Assembly (NCBI RefSeq): GCF_016406145.1
Contig: NZ_CP066306.1
Location: forward strand, 1,178,001-1,242,000
DNA: 64,000 nucleotides
Direction of reading: 5' to 3'
Source of the DNA: Pseudomonas putida
GTDB lineage: Bacteria > Pseudomonadota > Gammaproteobacteria > Pseudomonadales > Pseudomonadaceae
Shown: positions 9,721 to 18,382 of the stretch, piece by piece
Position numbering within the stretch: position 1 is the stretch's first letter
Layout of the letters: every line of letters begins with the position of its first letter
Program-made: the position numbers and the translations under genes
The notes under the pieces: model-generated
Seen by the model: only the letters and a program-made list of their open reading frames with translations
The model's database searches: none
What the model was told of the DNA's origin: nothing

Positions 9721-9834
9721 GTTTCAAGCTTCAAGCTAGAAGCTGCAAGTCGCAAGCTTCAAGCTGCAAGAAAAAAGCGGGACCTCTCAGGCCCCGCTTT
9801 CGCTTGTAGCTTGTAGCTTGCCGCTTGTAGCTTA
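9721..9834. repeat. Inverted clusters of AAGCTTCAAGCT-type units around a terminator
   Basis: 9727-9770 contains several tandem units of the type CAAGCTTCAAGCTGCAAG. 9801-9834 carries inverted, variant copies (GCTTGTAGCTTGTAGCTTG). Between them sits the gcd terminator, so the whole 114 bp could fold into one long imperfect hairpin. A related unit (AGCTTGAAGCTTGAAGCTGC) occurs at about 55691-55710 beside another terminator. Confidence 0.6.
9771..9800 (-). terminator. Intrinsic terminator of gcd
   Basis: On the minus strand, AAAGCGGGGCCT-GAG-AGGTCCCGCTTT forms a 12-bp stem (one G-U pair) followed by TTTT. It lies just beyond the gcd stop. Confidence 0.8.
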
Positions 9835-12243
9835 GTCGGCGAGTTTGTAAGCGATGATGTAATCGCCCATTTTGGTGCCCAGCGAACCGTGGCCGCCGGC
9901 GACGATCAGCACGTACTGCTTGCCGTCCTTGCCGGTGTAGGTCATCGGCGTGGCCTGGCCACCCGCTGGCAGGCGGGCTTTCCACAGTTCCTTGCCGTTG
10001 TTCACGTCATAAGCGCGCAGGTACTGGTCCAGAGTGCCGCTGAGGAAGCCGACACCACCAGCAGTGACGATCGAGCCGCCCATGCTCGGCACACCTACCG
10101 GCATGCCGATCGGTATCGGAGTGCTGTCACGGGTGGTGCCGTTCTTGCGCTTCCACACCACTTTGTTGGTGAACAGGTCGATGGCCGCCACGTAACCCCA
10201 GGCCGGTGCCTGGCACGGCACGCCCAGCGGCGACATGAACGGGTGCATGATCACGGCGTAAGGCGCGCCAGTGTTGGGCTGCACGCCGCTGGTTTCGCTT
10301 TCGCGCTTGCTGCCGGCGGCAACCTGTTCGCGCGGTACCATCTTCGACACGAAGGCCATGTAGTTGGGCGAGGTGAACAGCAGTTGGCGCACCGGGTCGA
10401 CCGAGACGCTGCCCCAGTTGAACACACCTACGTTGCCCGGGTAGACCAGCGAGCCTTGCTCGGACGGTGGAGTGTACTGGCCCTCATAGCGCAGTTCGCG
10501 GAACTGGATGCGGCACAGCATCTGGTCGAACGGTGTGGCACCCCACATGGCCTGTTCGGTCAGGTCCGGGCCGAGCAGGTTGAGGTCGGAGCGGGCCTGG
10601 GTCGGTGCAGTGTGGTCACCCTTGACCGCACCTTGCGGTACCGGGATCTCACGGATCGGCACGATGGGGCTACCGTCGCGGCGGTCGAGCACGTACAGGC
10701 TGCCCTGCTTTGTCGGTACGATGATCGCAGGCTTGACGCCTTCCTTGGTCTTCAGGTGAACCAAGGTTGGCTGGCTGCCGACGTCCATGTCCCACAGGTC
10801 GTGGTGGGTGAACTGGTAGTTCCAGCGCGCCTTGCCGGTGGCAAGGTCCAGTGCGACCACGCCAGCGCTGTACTTCTCCGCACCCGGGGTACGGTTGGCG
10901 CCATACTGGTCGGGTGTCTGGTTGCCCAGCGGCAGGTAGACCATGCCCAGGTCTTCATCGACACTGGCCAACGACCACATGTTGGCCGAGTTGCGGCTGT
11001 AGGTCTTGCCCGGGGCCAGTGGCTGGGTGTCATCGGGGTTGTTGCTATCCCAGTTCCAGACCAGGTGGCCATCGTGCACGTCATAGGCGCGGATCACGCC
11101 GGAAGGCTCGTTGGTCGACTCGTTGTCGGTGACATGGCCGCCGATGATCACCAGGCTGCGGGTGACCGCCACCGGCGAGGTGGAGTAATAACCGCCGGCT
11201 GTGAACGGGCCAATACCGGTAGTCAGGTCGATCGCGCCCTGGTTGGCGAAGCCTTCGCAGACTTTGCCGTTGTCGGCATTGATGGCGATCAGGCGGGCGT
11301 CTGCGGTCGGCAGGTAGAGGCGGCGCGGGCAGGCTTGGGCGACAGCTTGGCCTGCGTCGGATACCTTCGGCGCCGGGCTGCCATCGCGGCTGACGTAGCT
11401 GTTCTCGTCATAGTACGAAACGCCGCGGCAGGTCATGTGGGCGAAGCCCTTGAACGTACCCACCGGGGTCTTGATCTGCGGGTCGTAGCGCCAGATCTCG
11501 GCACCGGTGTCCGGGTCCAGGGCCAGCACCTTGCTGTGGGCGGTGCAGGCGTAGAGCATGCCGTTGGCCTTCAGCGGGGTGTTTTCGTTGGTCAACTCGA
11601 CCGGGTCGTTGTCCGTTGGCAGGTCACCGGTGCGGATGCGCCAGGCTTCTTCCAGGCGGTAGGCATTCTGCGGGGTGATCTGGCGCAGCGGCGAATAACG
11701 GTCACCATGCTCGGTGCGGCCATAGGCTTGCCAGTCGCCGTCGGGCATGGCGGGTGCGGCACTGCCCATTTCGCTGTTGTCGCGGCCCAGTTCGCCAAAC
11801 ACTTCGCCCGGGTGGGTGAACTGGCTGCCCAGCGCGCAAGCGCCAGAGGCGAGCACGGCAAGGCTGAGCAGGGCGGTATTGGCCTTGTTGGCCGGGCCGG
11901 TCAGCGGGCGGCGTGCCCACGGCAGCAGCAGTACCACGCCAATGGCGAACCAGATGGCCAGGCGCGGCACCAGTTGCCACCAGTCCAGGCCCACCTCCAG
12001 CAGTGCCCATACCGTGCTGCCCAGCAGCACAAGGCCGTACAGGCCCAGGGCAAGTCGGCGCTGAGCCAGCAGCAGTGCGCCCGAAACGGCAAAGCCGATA
12101 CCGGCAATCAGGTAATACAGCGACCCGCCGAGCTGGCTGAGCTTGATGCCGCCCGCCAGCAAGGCCAGGCCCATCAGCAACAGCAGTACGCCCATCAGGC
12201 GCGGTAGCCAGCGGCTTCCATTCTTGGCACCGTCAGTGCTCAT
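9832..12243 (-). CDS. gcd: Membrane-bound PQQ-dependent glucose dehydrogenase
   Basis: Oxidises glucose to gluconate in the periplasm and passes electrons to ubiquinone. It has 803 residues. The N-terminal 150 residues contain five hydrophobic segments (for example LMGVLLLLMGLALLAGGIKL). The rest is the eight-bladed quinoprotein beta-propeller, with WQAYGRTEHGDRYSPLRQI, HMTCRGVSYYDENS, and WGATPFDQMLCRIQFRELRY near the end. The start has GGAGAA 8 nt upstream. It follows the OprB porin gene by 28 bp on the same strand, so glucose uptake through the outer membrane and periplasmic oxidation are probably co-expressed. Confidence 0.96.
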   Translation of the reverse strand: MSTDGAKNGSRWLPRLMGVLLLLMGLALLAGGIKLSQLGGSLYYLIAGIGFAVSGALLLAQRRLALGLYGLVLLGSTVWALLEVGLDWWQLVPRLAIWFAIGVVLLLPWARRPLTGPANKANTALLSLAVLASGACALGSQFTHPGEVFGELGRDNSEMGSAAPAMPDGDWQAYGRTEHGDRYSPLRQITPQNAYRLEEAWRIRTGDLPTDNDPVELTNENTPLKANGMLYACTAHSKVLALDPDTGAEIWRYDPQIKTPVGTFKGFAHMTCRGVSYYDENSYVSRDGSPAPKVSDAGQAVAQACPRRLYLPTADARLIAINADNGKVCEGFANQGAIDLTTGIGPFTAGGYYSTSPVAVTRSLVIIGGHVTDNESTNEPSGVIRAYDVHDGHLVWNWDSNNPDDTQPLAPGKTYSRNSANMWSLASVDEDLGMVYLPLGNQTPDQYGANRTPGAEKYSAGVVALDLATGKARWNYQFTHHDLWDMDVGSQPTLVHLKTKEGVKPAIIVPTKQGSLYVLDRRDGSPIVPIREIPVPQGAVKGDHTAPTQARSDLNLLGPDLTEQAMWGATPFDQMLCRIQFRELRYEGQYTPPSEQGSLVYPGNVGVFNWGSVSVDPVRQLLFTSPNYMAFVSKMVPREQVAAGSKRESETSGVQPNTGAPYAVIMHPFMSPLGVPCQAPAWGYVAAIDLFTNKVVWKRKNGTTRDSTPIPIGMPVGVPSMGGSIVTAGGVGFLSGTLDQYLRAYDVNNGKELWKARLPAGGQATPMTYTGKDGKQYVLIVAGGHGSLGTKMGDYIIAYKLAD

Positions 12244-12271
12244 CGTATGTTCTCCGTTAGGTGAAGGGTTG

Positions 12272-13618
12272 TCAGAAAGTGCTTTGGATCTTCAGGCCAC
12301 CGATCAGGGCGTCGTCCACCTGCGACACCCCGCCCGGATGGCGGATGTACTGCAGGTTCGGGCGCACCGTGAGCCAGTCGGCCAGGTGAATGCCGTAATA
12401 GAGTTCAGCGCTGTACTCGGTGTCCTGCACGGGCAGGAAACCCGGATTGTCGTAGTCGTAGTGGCCTGCCGCCTGGTTGGCCAGGCGGGCGTTCTTGCGG
12501 TAGGCGGGGTTGACGTGCACGCGAGCGAGGGCGAAACCGATGTCGTCCTTGGCGCGGGCATCGAAGGGGCCCTTGTATACCAGTCCTGCCTGCACATAGT
12601 TGTCGATGGCATTGGTCTTCTTGTCGTGCACTGTGGCATTGGCGAACAGGCTCAGGCCGCGCGACTGGTCGGAGGCCAGCGAGGTAACCTGCTGCTGGGC
12701 GCCGATCCAAAGGCCGTGCTTGCTCGAACTGCTGCGGTAGGCGGCGCCACTGATGGCTGCCGGCTGGCCGTTGCTGTCCTTGAGAACATCCTGTGCCTTG
12801 GCATTACTGTAGTAGTACCCGGCGCGATATTCCCCTTTCAGGCCATTGACCTGCGGACTCCACACCAGTTCGACCGGTATTACGGCACCCTGGGTACCGC
12901 TGCCGCTGAGTTTGAAACCGTTGCCGGATTCGAGGTTGGAGGGGTTCTGCTCGAACACCCCGACCTGAGCATAGAGGGCGTCGTTGATGTTGTAGCGCAC
13001 ACGTAGCGCCCACTGGCTGACGGGCCAGTTGTACCAGATGCCTCCGACCCAGTTGCCTACTTGCGAGCCGCAGAAGGCCAGGTTCTGGAAGTCGCAGGGG
13101 AAACTGTTGAAGTCCTCGCCTTCACCGAAGCGGCCGAATTTCACGTCCAGGGCGCCATCGAAGTATTTCTGCCTGATCCACATCTGGGTCAGCCGCCAGG
13201 TTTCACCCCGGCCCCAGACTTCCTGGGCCGAAGTGAAGCCGCCGACCCGCGGGTCGTTGATGCGGTCGTTGCTGATGTTGTCCCCATGGCGTTCGGTGAT
13301 GGTCAGCTGCAGTTCGGTGTCTTGCCAGCCCAGGATTTTTTCCAGGTCCAGGTGGCTGCCGAAGGTGAACTGGTCGCTGTACCGCGCGGTGCGGTCATGG
13401 TCGTAACCGCCGTGCAGGTTGCTGCCCATCTCGCCGGTGTAGCCGAGGGTGAAGTCGTAGCCTTTTTCCAGCAGCTCGCTGCGGGTGCCGCCCCAGTCAC
13501 CAAGCATCCATGGCGAGTCGCTGGCGAACATTTCACTGGCGCTGGCTGTGGACGAAAAACAGGCGGTCAAGGCAATCAGAGCGGTGCCGGTGTAGCGAAT
13601 GTTGGGCAGTGAGAACAT
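12272..13618 (-). CDS. oprB: Carbohydrate-selective porin OprB
   Basis: Outer-membrane beta-barrel porin for glucose and related sugars. It has 448 residues. The N-terminus (YTGTALIALTACFSSTASAS) is a signal peptide. The mature protein begins with SPWMLGDWGGTRSELLEKGY, a hallmark of the OprB family, and ends in an aromatic residue (KIQSTF) as outer-membrane barrels do. It lies directly upstream of gcd. A 14-bp palindrome sits between the start codon and the promoter region, where the Shine-Dalgarno would be. Confidence 0.93.
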   Translation of the reverse strand: MFSLPNIRYTGTALIALTACFSSTASASEMFASDSPWMLGDWGGTRSELLEKGYDFTLGYTGEMGSNLHGGYDHDRTARYSDQFTFGSHLDLEKILGWQDTELQLTITERHGDNISNDRINDPRVGGFTSAQEVWGRGETWRLTQMWIRQKYFDGALDVKFGRFGEGEDFNSFPCDFQNLAFCGSQVGNWVGGIWYNWPVSQWALRVRYNINDALYAQVGVFEQNPSNLESGNGFKLSGSGTQGAVIPVELVWSPQVNGLKGEYRAGYYYSNAKAQDVLKDSNGQPAAISGAAYRSSSSKHGLWIGAQQQVTSLASDQSRGLSLFANATVHDKKTNAIDNYVQAGLVYKGPFDARAKDDIGFALARVHVNPAYRKNARLANQAAGHYDYDNPGFLPVQDTEYSAELYYGIHLADWLTVRPNLQYIRHPGGVSQVDDALIGGLKIQSTF

Positions 13619-13619
13619 G

Positions 13620-13633
13620 AGATAGCGCTATCT
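13620..13633. promoter_or_regulatory. 14-bp perfect palindrome at the oprB translation start
   Basis: AGATAGCGCTATCT is a perfect palindrome beginning 2 bp upstream of the oprB ATG. It takes the place where a ribosome site should be; no strong Shine-Dalgarno is visible. It could be an operator or an RNA structure controlling porin synthesis. Confidence 0.45.
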
Positions 13634-13935
13634 TTTGATTGTCGAAAGAACGGCAAGCGCACCGATGAGCTAGCTCTTCGATGGAAATGGCGACAGGTAA
13701 GGTGAGTGAAGCGATTCAGCTTGCGGCGGGGAGGATATAGGGGAACTTGTAAGAAAAAAAGACAAATTGTCGCAGTTGATTGTTACAGCCTGGGTAACAG
13801 TGCGGGAGTTGGGTTGCTCTGCAGCCCGTCGCCGTTAAGCTGACTCCCACAGGTTCAGCGGTGCCCTTGAGCTCTGCACGGTCCTTGTAGGAGCCGGCTT
13901 GCCGGCGAATGGGGCGCACAGCGCCCCCTTGATGA
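13634..13935. other. Gap between oprB and the TonB receptor gene
   Basis: The oprB side (13634-13790) is A/T-rich for this genome and should hold the oprB-gcd promoter. It contains GACAAATTGTC (13761-13771), a small palindrome. I could not fix -35/-10 boxes with confidence. The TonB receptor side (13828-13915) carries two REP-like units in opposite orientation (around 13830-13853 and 13888-13910), a BIME-like pair that may end the receptor transcript. Confidence 0.5.
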
Positions 13936-15987
13936 TCAGAAGGTCGTGCGCAGGCCTACTTCCACACTACGCCCCGGCGCCGGTGCTATATCGCGCAGAA
14001 TCGAACTGGCGTAACGCACGGTCTGATCCGTCAGGTTCTCACCGCGCACGAACGCCAGCCACTGGCTCTGCCCGATATCGAAGCGATACCCCACACTCGC
14101 TCCCAGGGTGGTGTAACCATCAGTACTGGTTTCATTCGCCGGCTTGCGATGCTGCGACGCGGCATGCTGCACATCAACGCGCGCCTGCCAGCGGTCCAGC
14201 TCCCAGACCAGTCCGCTGTTCAGCCGCAAAGGCGCAATGCGCGGCAGCGGCTCGCCGCTGTCGAGGTTCTTGGCTCGGGTGTAGTCGCCCGAAAGCTCGA
14301 GAGCGAAACTGCCGTAGCGGTTCTCGACCAACTGCCAACGGTCCTGGGCTTCGATGCCGTAGAAACGCGCCCGCACACCCTGGTACTGATACTCAGGGAA
14401 ACCCCCATCGTCGTGATCGTGGTCATGATCATCGTCGCCATGGTCGTGGTCATGGCCCTCTCGCATGTTGCCCGTGCCGATCAGGCCGATGTAGTTGCGA
14501 AAATGGCTGTAGAACACCCCGACGCTGCCCTTGTGGGTGCCATTGTCGAAGCGCAGTGCCAGGTCGGCGGAGATGGCTTTTTCCTTGTTCAGGCTGGCAT
14601 CACCGACTTCATAAGCCCCGGTGGCGACGTGGGCGCCGTTGGCGTAAAGCTCGTAGAAGGTCGGGGCACAAATTTGCTCGGTGTAACCGACGTTGGCAGC
14701 GAGCGCCCAGACCGGGTCGAGTTGGTACACCGCCCCCGAAGACAGGCTCAAGGCATTGAAGCTGCTGGCGCTGTCGGCATCGACGAAGTTTTCGTTGCCT
14801 TTGGCATCCGGGTCGACGCGGGTGTGTTCCAGGCGCGCACCCAGGCTCAGGTTGAGGCGTTCGGTGGCCTGCCATTGCTCAAGCATGAACAACGCCAGGC
14901 TATCGGTATCGGTGTGCGGTACGAAGGCTTCTTCACCCAGTGCCGAGAATTCGTTGCGGCTGACCTGGGCGCCGATCACGCCTTCCAGCGGGCCGATCGG
15001 TTGGTGCCTGGCCTCGATACGCGCCTCATAGCCCTTGTTCTTGAAGGTGGTGTGCACTTCGCCTTCTTCGATTTCGCTGTGCTCGTAATCGGTGTAACCG
15101 GCATCGACCTTGACCGAGCTGAAGGGGCCCTCGAGGTCACGCAGTTCGGAGGCGAAGCCGTAGTGATCCTGCTTCATGTCCAGGCGCACACCGGACTCGG
15201 CCACTGAGCCGTAGTTACTGTCGTAGCGGCTGTAGGACAGGCCCGCATAGCCGTGATCCCAATGGTAGGAACCGCCCACTGCGCCGCCATCCTGGCGACC
15301 GTCGCTGTTTTCCAGGCGGTGTTTGCTGCCGGGCTCATCAGCGTCGCGCACTTTCGAGCTGCGGGCGTAGCCTGGGATGCGCAGGTCGTTGAACTGGCGG
15401 CTGTTGGCATCCAGGTGCAGGGCGAAGGTGCCGTCACCGGCTTCCAGCTTGCCGGCACTGCTGCGCGTGGTATCGGCACCGCCGTAACGCAGTTCACCGG
15501 CACCGTGAATGCCCTCGATGGGCGCGTCGGGGATGCGGTTGTCGAAGGTATTGACCACCCCACCGATGGCGTTGCCGCCGTAGAGCAAGGCGGCGGGGCC
15601 ACGGACGATTTCGACGCGCTCGACGGTTACCGGGTCCAGTGGCACGGCATGGTCGTACGACAGCGCCGAGGCGTCGAGGGCGCCGACGCCGTTACGCAGG
15701 ATGCGGATACGGTCACCGTCCAGGCCGCGAATCACCGGGCGGCTGGCGCCTGGGCCAAACCAGGTGGAGGCGACGCCGGGCTGTTTGTTGAGGGTTTCGC
15801 CCAGGCTACCGTGCTGTTGCTGCAGCAGCTCGTCGCCTTCGAGCACGGTGCTGGGGGCAGCCAGCTCGCGGTTGCCCAGTGGGTTGGCGGTGATGATCTG
15901 GGGTTCGAGTTCCACAGCCTGGCTGGGTGATGAGGCTAGCCAGAGGGCGACGGCGAGGGGGGAGAGGCGTAGGGGAGAGCACAACAT
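13936..15987 (-). CDS. TonB-dependent receptor, probable zinc uptake (ZnuD-like)
   Basis: Outer-membrane receptor of 683 residues: signal peptide (LSPLAVALWLASSPSQA), plug domain (PGVASTWFGPGASRPVIRGL, VERVEIVRGPAALLYGGNAI), a 22-strand barrel and a C-terminal Phe (EVGLRTTF). A loop at about residues 508-528 is rich in His and Asp (six His in HDHDHGDDDHDHDHDD). ZnuD-type zinc receptors carry such loops. Just upstream is a Zur-like palindrome. Together these point to zinc import under zinc starvation. The substrate is inferred; a copper or nickel receptor is possible but less likely. Confidence 0.85.
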   Translation of the reverse strand: MLCSPLRLSPLAVALWLASSPSQAVELEPQIITANPLGNRELAAPSTVLEGDELLQQQHGSLGETLNKQPGVASTWFGPGASRPVIRGLDGDRIRILRNGVGALDASALSYDHAVPLDPVTVERVEIVRGPAALLYGGNAIGGVVNTFDNRIPDAPIEGIHGAGELRYGGADTTRSSAGKLEAGDGTFALHLDANSRQFNDLRIPGYARSSKVRDADEPGSKHRLENSDGRQDGGAVGGSYHWDHGYAGLSYSRYDSNYGSVAESGVRLDMKQDHYGFASELRDLEGPFSSVKVDAGYTDYEHSEIEEGEVHTTFKNKGYEARIEARHQPIGPLEGVIGAQVSRNEFSALGEEAFVPHTDTDSLALFMLEQWQATERLNLSLGARLEHTRVDPDAKGNENFVDADSASSFNALSLSSGAVYQLDPVWALAANVGYTEQICAPTFYELYANGAHVATGAYEVGDASLNKEKAISADLALRFDNGTHKGSVGVFYSHFRNYIGLIGTGNMREGHDHDHGDDDHDHDHDDGGFPEYQYQGVRARFYGIEAQDRWQLVENRYGSFALELSGDYTRAKNLDSGEPLPRIAPLRLNSGLVWELDRWQARVDVQHAASQHRKPANETSTDGYTTLGASVGYRFDIGQSQWLAFVRGENLTDQTVRYASSILRDIAPAPGRSVEVGLRTTF

Positions 15988-16021
15988 GGAGAGTGGCGGT
16001 CCTTGGCAGAGGCTTTTGTAT

Positions 16022-16036
16022 TGTTACTATATAACA
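16022..16036 (-). promoter_or_regulatory. Zur-like operator upstream of the TonB receptor
   Basis: On the minus strand the site reads TGTTATATAGTAACA, with arms TGTTA and TAACA. It is close to the gammaproteobacterial Zur consensus GTTATAnTATAAC as I recall it. It lies 35-49 bp upstream of the receptor ATG, where a repressor would block transcription. Confidence 0.6.
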
Positions 16037-16156
16037 TCACTATTTCAGCACAGAGGTTTCACCGTTTGCCAGCGGTTTTTGTATTGGTGCTGCTGCGTCC
16101 CCTTCCTCACTACACTCGTGTAATGTGCGCATCTTTTTATCCGCGGGAGTACTGGC

Positions 16157-16378
16157 ATGAGCACGGCCAACCACAACGCGCTGCACGGCAAGACCCTCGA
16201 GCAGATCCTCACCGAGCTGGTGGCGCACTACCAATGGCAGGGCCTGGCCGAGCGCGTGGATGTGCGCTGCTTCAAGAGCGACCCGAGCATCAAGTCGAGC
16301 CTGACCTTCCTGCGCAAGACGCCCTGGGCTCGGGAGAAAGTCGAGCAGCTCTACGTGAAACTGCAGCGCAACGCCTGA
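16157..16378 (+). CDS. VF530-family DNA-binding protein (DUF2132)
   Basis: Small protein of 73 residues of the VF530 family, whose Vibrio member was reported as a double-stranded DNA-binding protein with a compact alpha/beta fold. Family signatures are [37 protein letters not shown] and [10 protein letters not shown]. The cellular role is unknown. The start has GGGAG upstream (16144-16148). Its stop is 1 bp from the next gene, so both are likely co-transcribed, divergently from the TonB receptor. Confidence 0.88.
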   Translation: MSTANHNALHGKTLEQILTELVAHYQWQGLAERVDVRCFKSDPSIKSSLTFLRKTPWAREKVEQLYVKLQRNA

Positions 16379-16379
16379 G

Positions 16380-17060
16380 ATGCCGCGTCATCCCTGGCTG
16401 ACCCTGGCCGCAGTGCTTGGCTGGTTGGGCCTTGCTGTGCAGGTGTACCTGGTGCTGCTGGCGCGCTGGCAGGAAGCGGCGAGCCTGATTGGCGGGCTGA
16501 TCAATGTGTTCGGCTATTTCACGGTGTTGACCAATACCTTGGTGGCGACGGTGCTCAGCTATGCGGCGTTCGGGCGAGAATCGGGCGCGAAACGCTTCTT
16601 CCTTTCGCCCTCGGTAAGTTCCGCTGTGGCCGCCAGCATCGTGCTGGTGGCACTGGCCTACAGCGTGCTGCTGCGGCATCTGTGGCAACCCGAGGGTTGG
16701 CAATGGCTGGCGGACGAACTGCTGCACGACGTGATGCCGGCCCTTTACGTTGTGTATTGGTGGTTCGCCGTGCCCAAGGGGCATTTGCGGCTCTGGCATC
16801 TGGGGCCGTGGGCGCTGTACCCGGCGGTGTATTTCGGCTACGCACTGTGGCGGGGGAGTGAGATCGGGGTCTACCCGTATCCGTTCATCGACGTTGCAAG
16901 CCTTGGCTACGGGCAGGTCATGCTCAATGCCTTGGGCGTACTGGCGGGGTTCTGGGCAATTGCGCTGGTACTACTTGGGCTCGATCGCTGGCGCGGGCGG
17001 CGGCTTGCTCGGCCTGTACAGGCCCCTTCGCGGGTAAAACCGCGAAAGGACCGGGCCTGA
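16380..17060 (+). CDS. Pr6Pr-family integral membrane protein
   Basis: A 226-residue protein with about six hydrophobic helices, similar to the Pr6Pr/FAR-17a-AIG1 type of membrane proteins. The conserved pieces are GYFTVLTNTLVA, LLRHLW, ELLHDVMPALYVVYWW and YPYPFIDV. The function in bacteria is not established. The last 14 or so residues (RPVQAPSRVKPRKDRA) are encoded by a REP-like repeat, so the natural C-terminus may once have been elsewhere. Confidence 0.82.
   Translation: MPRHPWLTLAAVLGWLGLAVQVYLVLLARWQEAASLIGGLINVFGYFTVLTNTLVATVLSYAAFGRESGAKRFFLSPSVSSAVAASIVLVALAYSVLLRHLWQPEGWQWLADELLHDVMPALYVVYWWFAVPKGHLRLWHLGPWALYPAVYFGYALWRGSEIGVYPYPFIDVASLGYGQVMLNALGVLAGFWAIALVLLGLDRWRGRRLARPVQAPSRVKPRKDRA
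17019..17058. repeat. REP element overlapping the 3' end of the Pr6Pr gene
   Basis: CCCTTCGCGGGTAAAACCGCG matches the core of the classical P. putida REP (CTTCGCGGGTAAACCCGC). Hairpin arms CCTTCGCGG and CCGCGAAAGG lie at 17025-17049, flanked by AGGCC/GGGCCT. It supplies the last codons and nearly reaches the stop of the upstream ORF. Confidence 0.7.
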
Positions 17061-17069
17061 CGACGCACA

Positions 17070-17828
17070 TCACTCGTCGTCCGCTGTCCCTTCTGCCCGC
17101 CAGTAGGCAGCCGCTTTGAGGGCATCTTCCGGCGCACCTTTCTCCAGCAGCAGCGCCTTGGTCTGCCGGGTCAGCGATTTCTCCAGTGCCACCCAGCTGT
17201 ACAGCTTGCCCTCAGGCAAGTTCAACCCCTGCACCAGCGCCAGTAAATCCTCATCCCGCTTCACCCAGATGACTTCCACTTCAGCCTTGCTCGGCAGAGG
17301 TTGGCGCTCCTGCTCATCCTCGATCTGGATGACCGCCAGCACCCGCCGGCCTGCCGGCAGTTCTTCAAGGCGTCGCCCGATGGCCGGAATGGCTGTTTCG
17401 TCACCAATGAGCAGGTAGCTGTCGAAGATATCCGGGACCACCATCGAAGCCCGTGGCCCGGCAATGATCAGCGTCTGCCCCGGTTCAGCCTGTGCAGCCC
17501 AGGTTGATGCAGGGCCATCGCCGTGCAGGACGAAATCGATGTCCAGTTCTTGGTTGACCAGGTCGATGCGCCGCGGCGTGTATTCGCGCATGGTAGGCCG
17601 CGCTCCGCCGTCGCGGCCCATATTGCGGGCGTCGATGGCCTGCTGTTGTTCGGCGGTTTCGGCGAACAGCAGTTTGATGTGGTCGTCACTGCCCAGGCTG
17701 GTGAAGCCTTCCAGCTCGGAGCCCGCGAGGGTGATGCGGCGCATGCGCGGGGTGAGGTCGGTAACCCGCAGTACCTGCAGGCGGCGCTGGCGGATTTCGT
17801 GATTGACGCGGTGGATGGTGTCACTCAT
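17070..17828 (-). CDS. Siderophore-interacting flavoprotein (NfeF/ViuB-like ferric reductase)
   Basis: FAD-dependent ferric-siderophore reductase of 252 residues, which releases iron in the cytoplasm. The FAD domain has LTPRMRRITLAGSELEGF and the flavin-binding MREYTPRR motif; the C-terminal NAD(P)H domain contains YLLIGDETAIPAIGRRLEEL and YSWVALEKSLTRQTKALL. The frame extends upstream to 18002, but AAGGAG lies 6 nt before the ATG at 17828 and the family starts here. It overlaps the PadR gene by 8 bp, forming a coupled operon. E. coli has the same protein pair (yqjH/nfeF with yqjI/nfeR), arranged divergently. Confidence 0.9.
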   Translation of the reverse strand: MSDTIHRVNHEIRQRRLQVLRVTDLTPRMRRITLAGSELEGFTSLGSDDHIKLLFAETAEQQQAIDARNMGRDGGARPTMREYTPRRIDLVNQELDIDFVLHGDGPASTWAAQAEPGQTLIIAGPRASMVVPDIFDSYLLIGDETAIPAIGRRLEELPAGRRVLAVIQIEDEQERQPLPSKAEVEVIWVKRDEDLLALVQGLNLPEGKLYSWVALEKSLTRQTKALLLEKGAPEDALKAAAYWRAEGTADDE

Positions 17829-18366
17829 GGAGGTTCTCCTTAGCAGGGGCGGCCGGCCCGGCGGCGATGGCCTTGGCAGTGTCGTTGAGCAGGGTGCGGA
17901 CCCGTTCGATTTCGTCCGGCGCCCAGCGGCCGCTGTGCATGTGCAGGGCATGGCGCAGGTTGCCGACCGCTTCGTGAATTTCTGGCGGACGGTCGTGGCC
18001 ACGCAGGGCGCGCTTGCTGACTTCGATGCGCATGCGCACGCCGTCCAGCGCCACGGCTTGTTCAGCCAAGGCGGTACGGCCGGCCTGGGTAATGGCGTAG
18101 AGGCGTTTGCTACCTTGCACCTGGCCGCTGATCAGCTCTGCTTCCTCGAGAAAGTTGAGGGTGGGGTAGATGACCCCGGGGCTGGGCGTGTAGCTGCCAT
18201 CGAACAGGTTCTCGATCTGGCGGATCAGGTCATAGCCGTGGCCAGGTTGCTCGGCCAGCAGCGACAGCATCAACAGTTTGAGGTCGCCGGGAGCGAATAC
18301 CCTTGGTCCGCGTTCACCCCGGCCGGGGCGGCGTTCGAAAGGGTCGTGGGCGGAATGTTCACGCAT
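17821..18366 (-). CDS. PadR-family regulator, NfeR (YqjI)-like
   Basis: Winged-helix repressor of 181 residues. The DNA-binding domain (about residues 24-95) contains FAPGDLKLLMLSLLAEQPGHGYDLI and SYTPSPGVIYPTLNFLEE, nearly the same as in E. coli NfeR, which represses a ferric reductase and senses iron or nickel. The E. coli protein has a long His/Cys-rich N-terminus. Here the N-terminus is short and has only His4 and His7, so metal sensing may differ. It is first in an operon with the ferric reductase, and an operator-like inverted repeat starts 17 bp before its ATG. Confidence 0.9.
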   Translation of the reverse strand: MREHSAHDPFERRPGRGERGPRVFAPGDLKLLMLSLLAEQPGHGYDLIRQIENLFDGSYTPSPGVIYPTLNFLEEAELISGQVQGSKRLYAITQAGRTALAEQAVALDGVRMRIEVSKRALRGHDRPPEIHEAVGNLRHALHMHSGRWAPDEIERVRTLLNDTAKAIAAGPAAPAKENLHE

Positions 18367-18382
18367 GGCAGTGAGGCTCCGT

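Noticed and set aside
9889..12207. 772-codon open frame on the + strand opposite gcd
   Set aside because: Same antisense codon-bias effect; the translation is low-complexity in appearance and matches no family.
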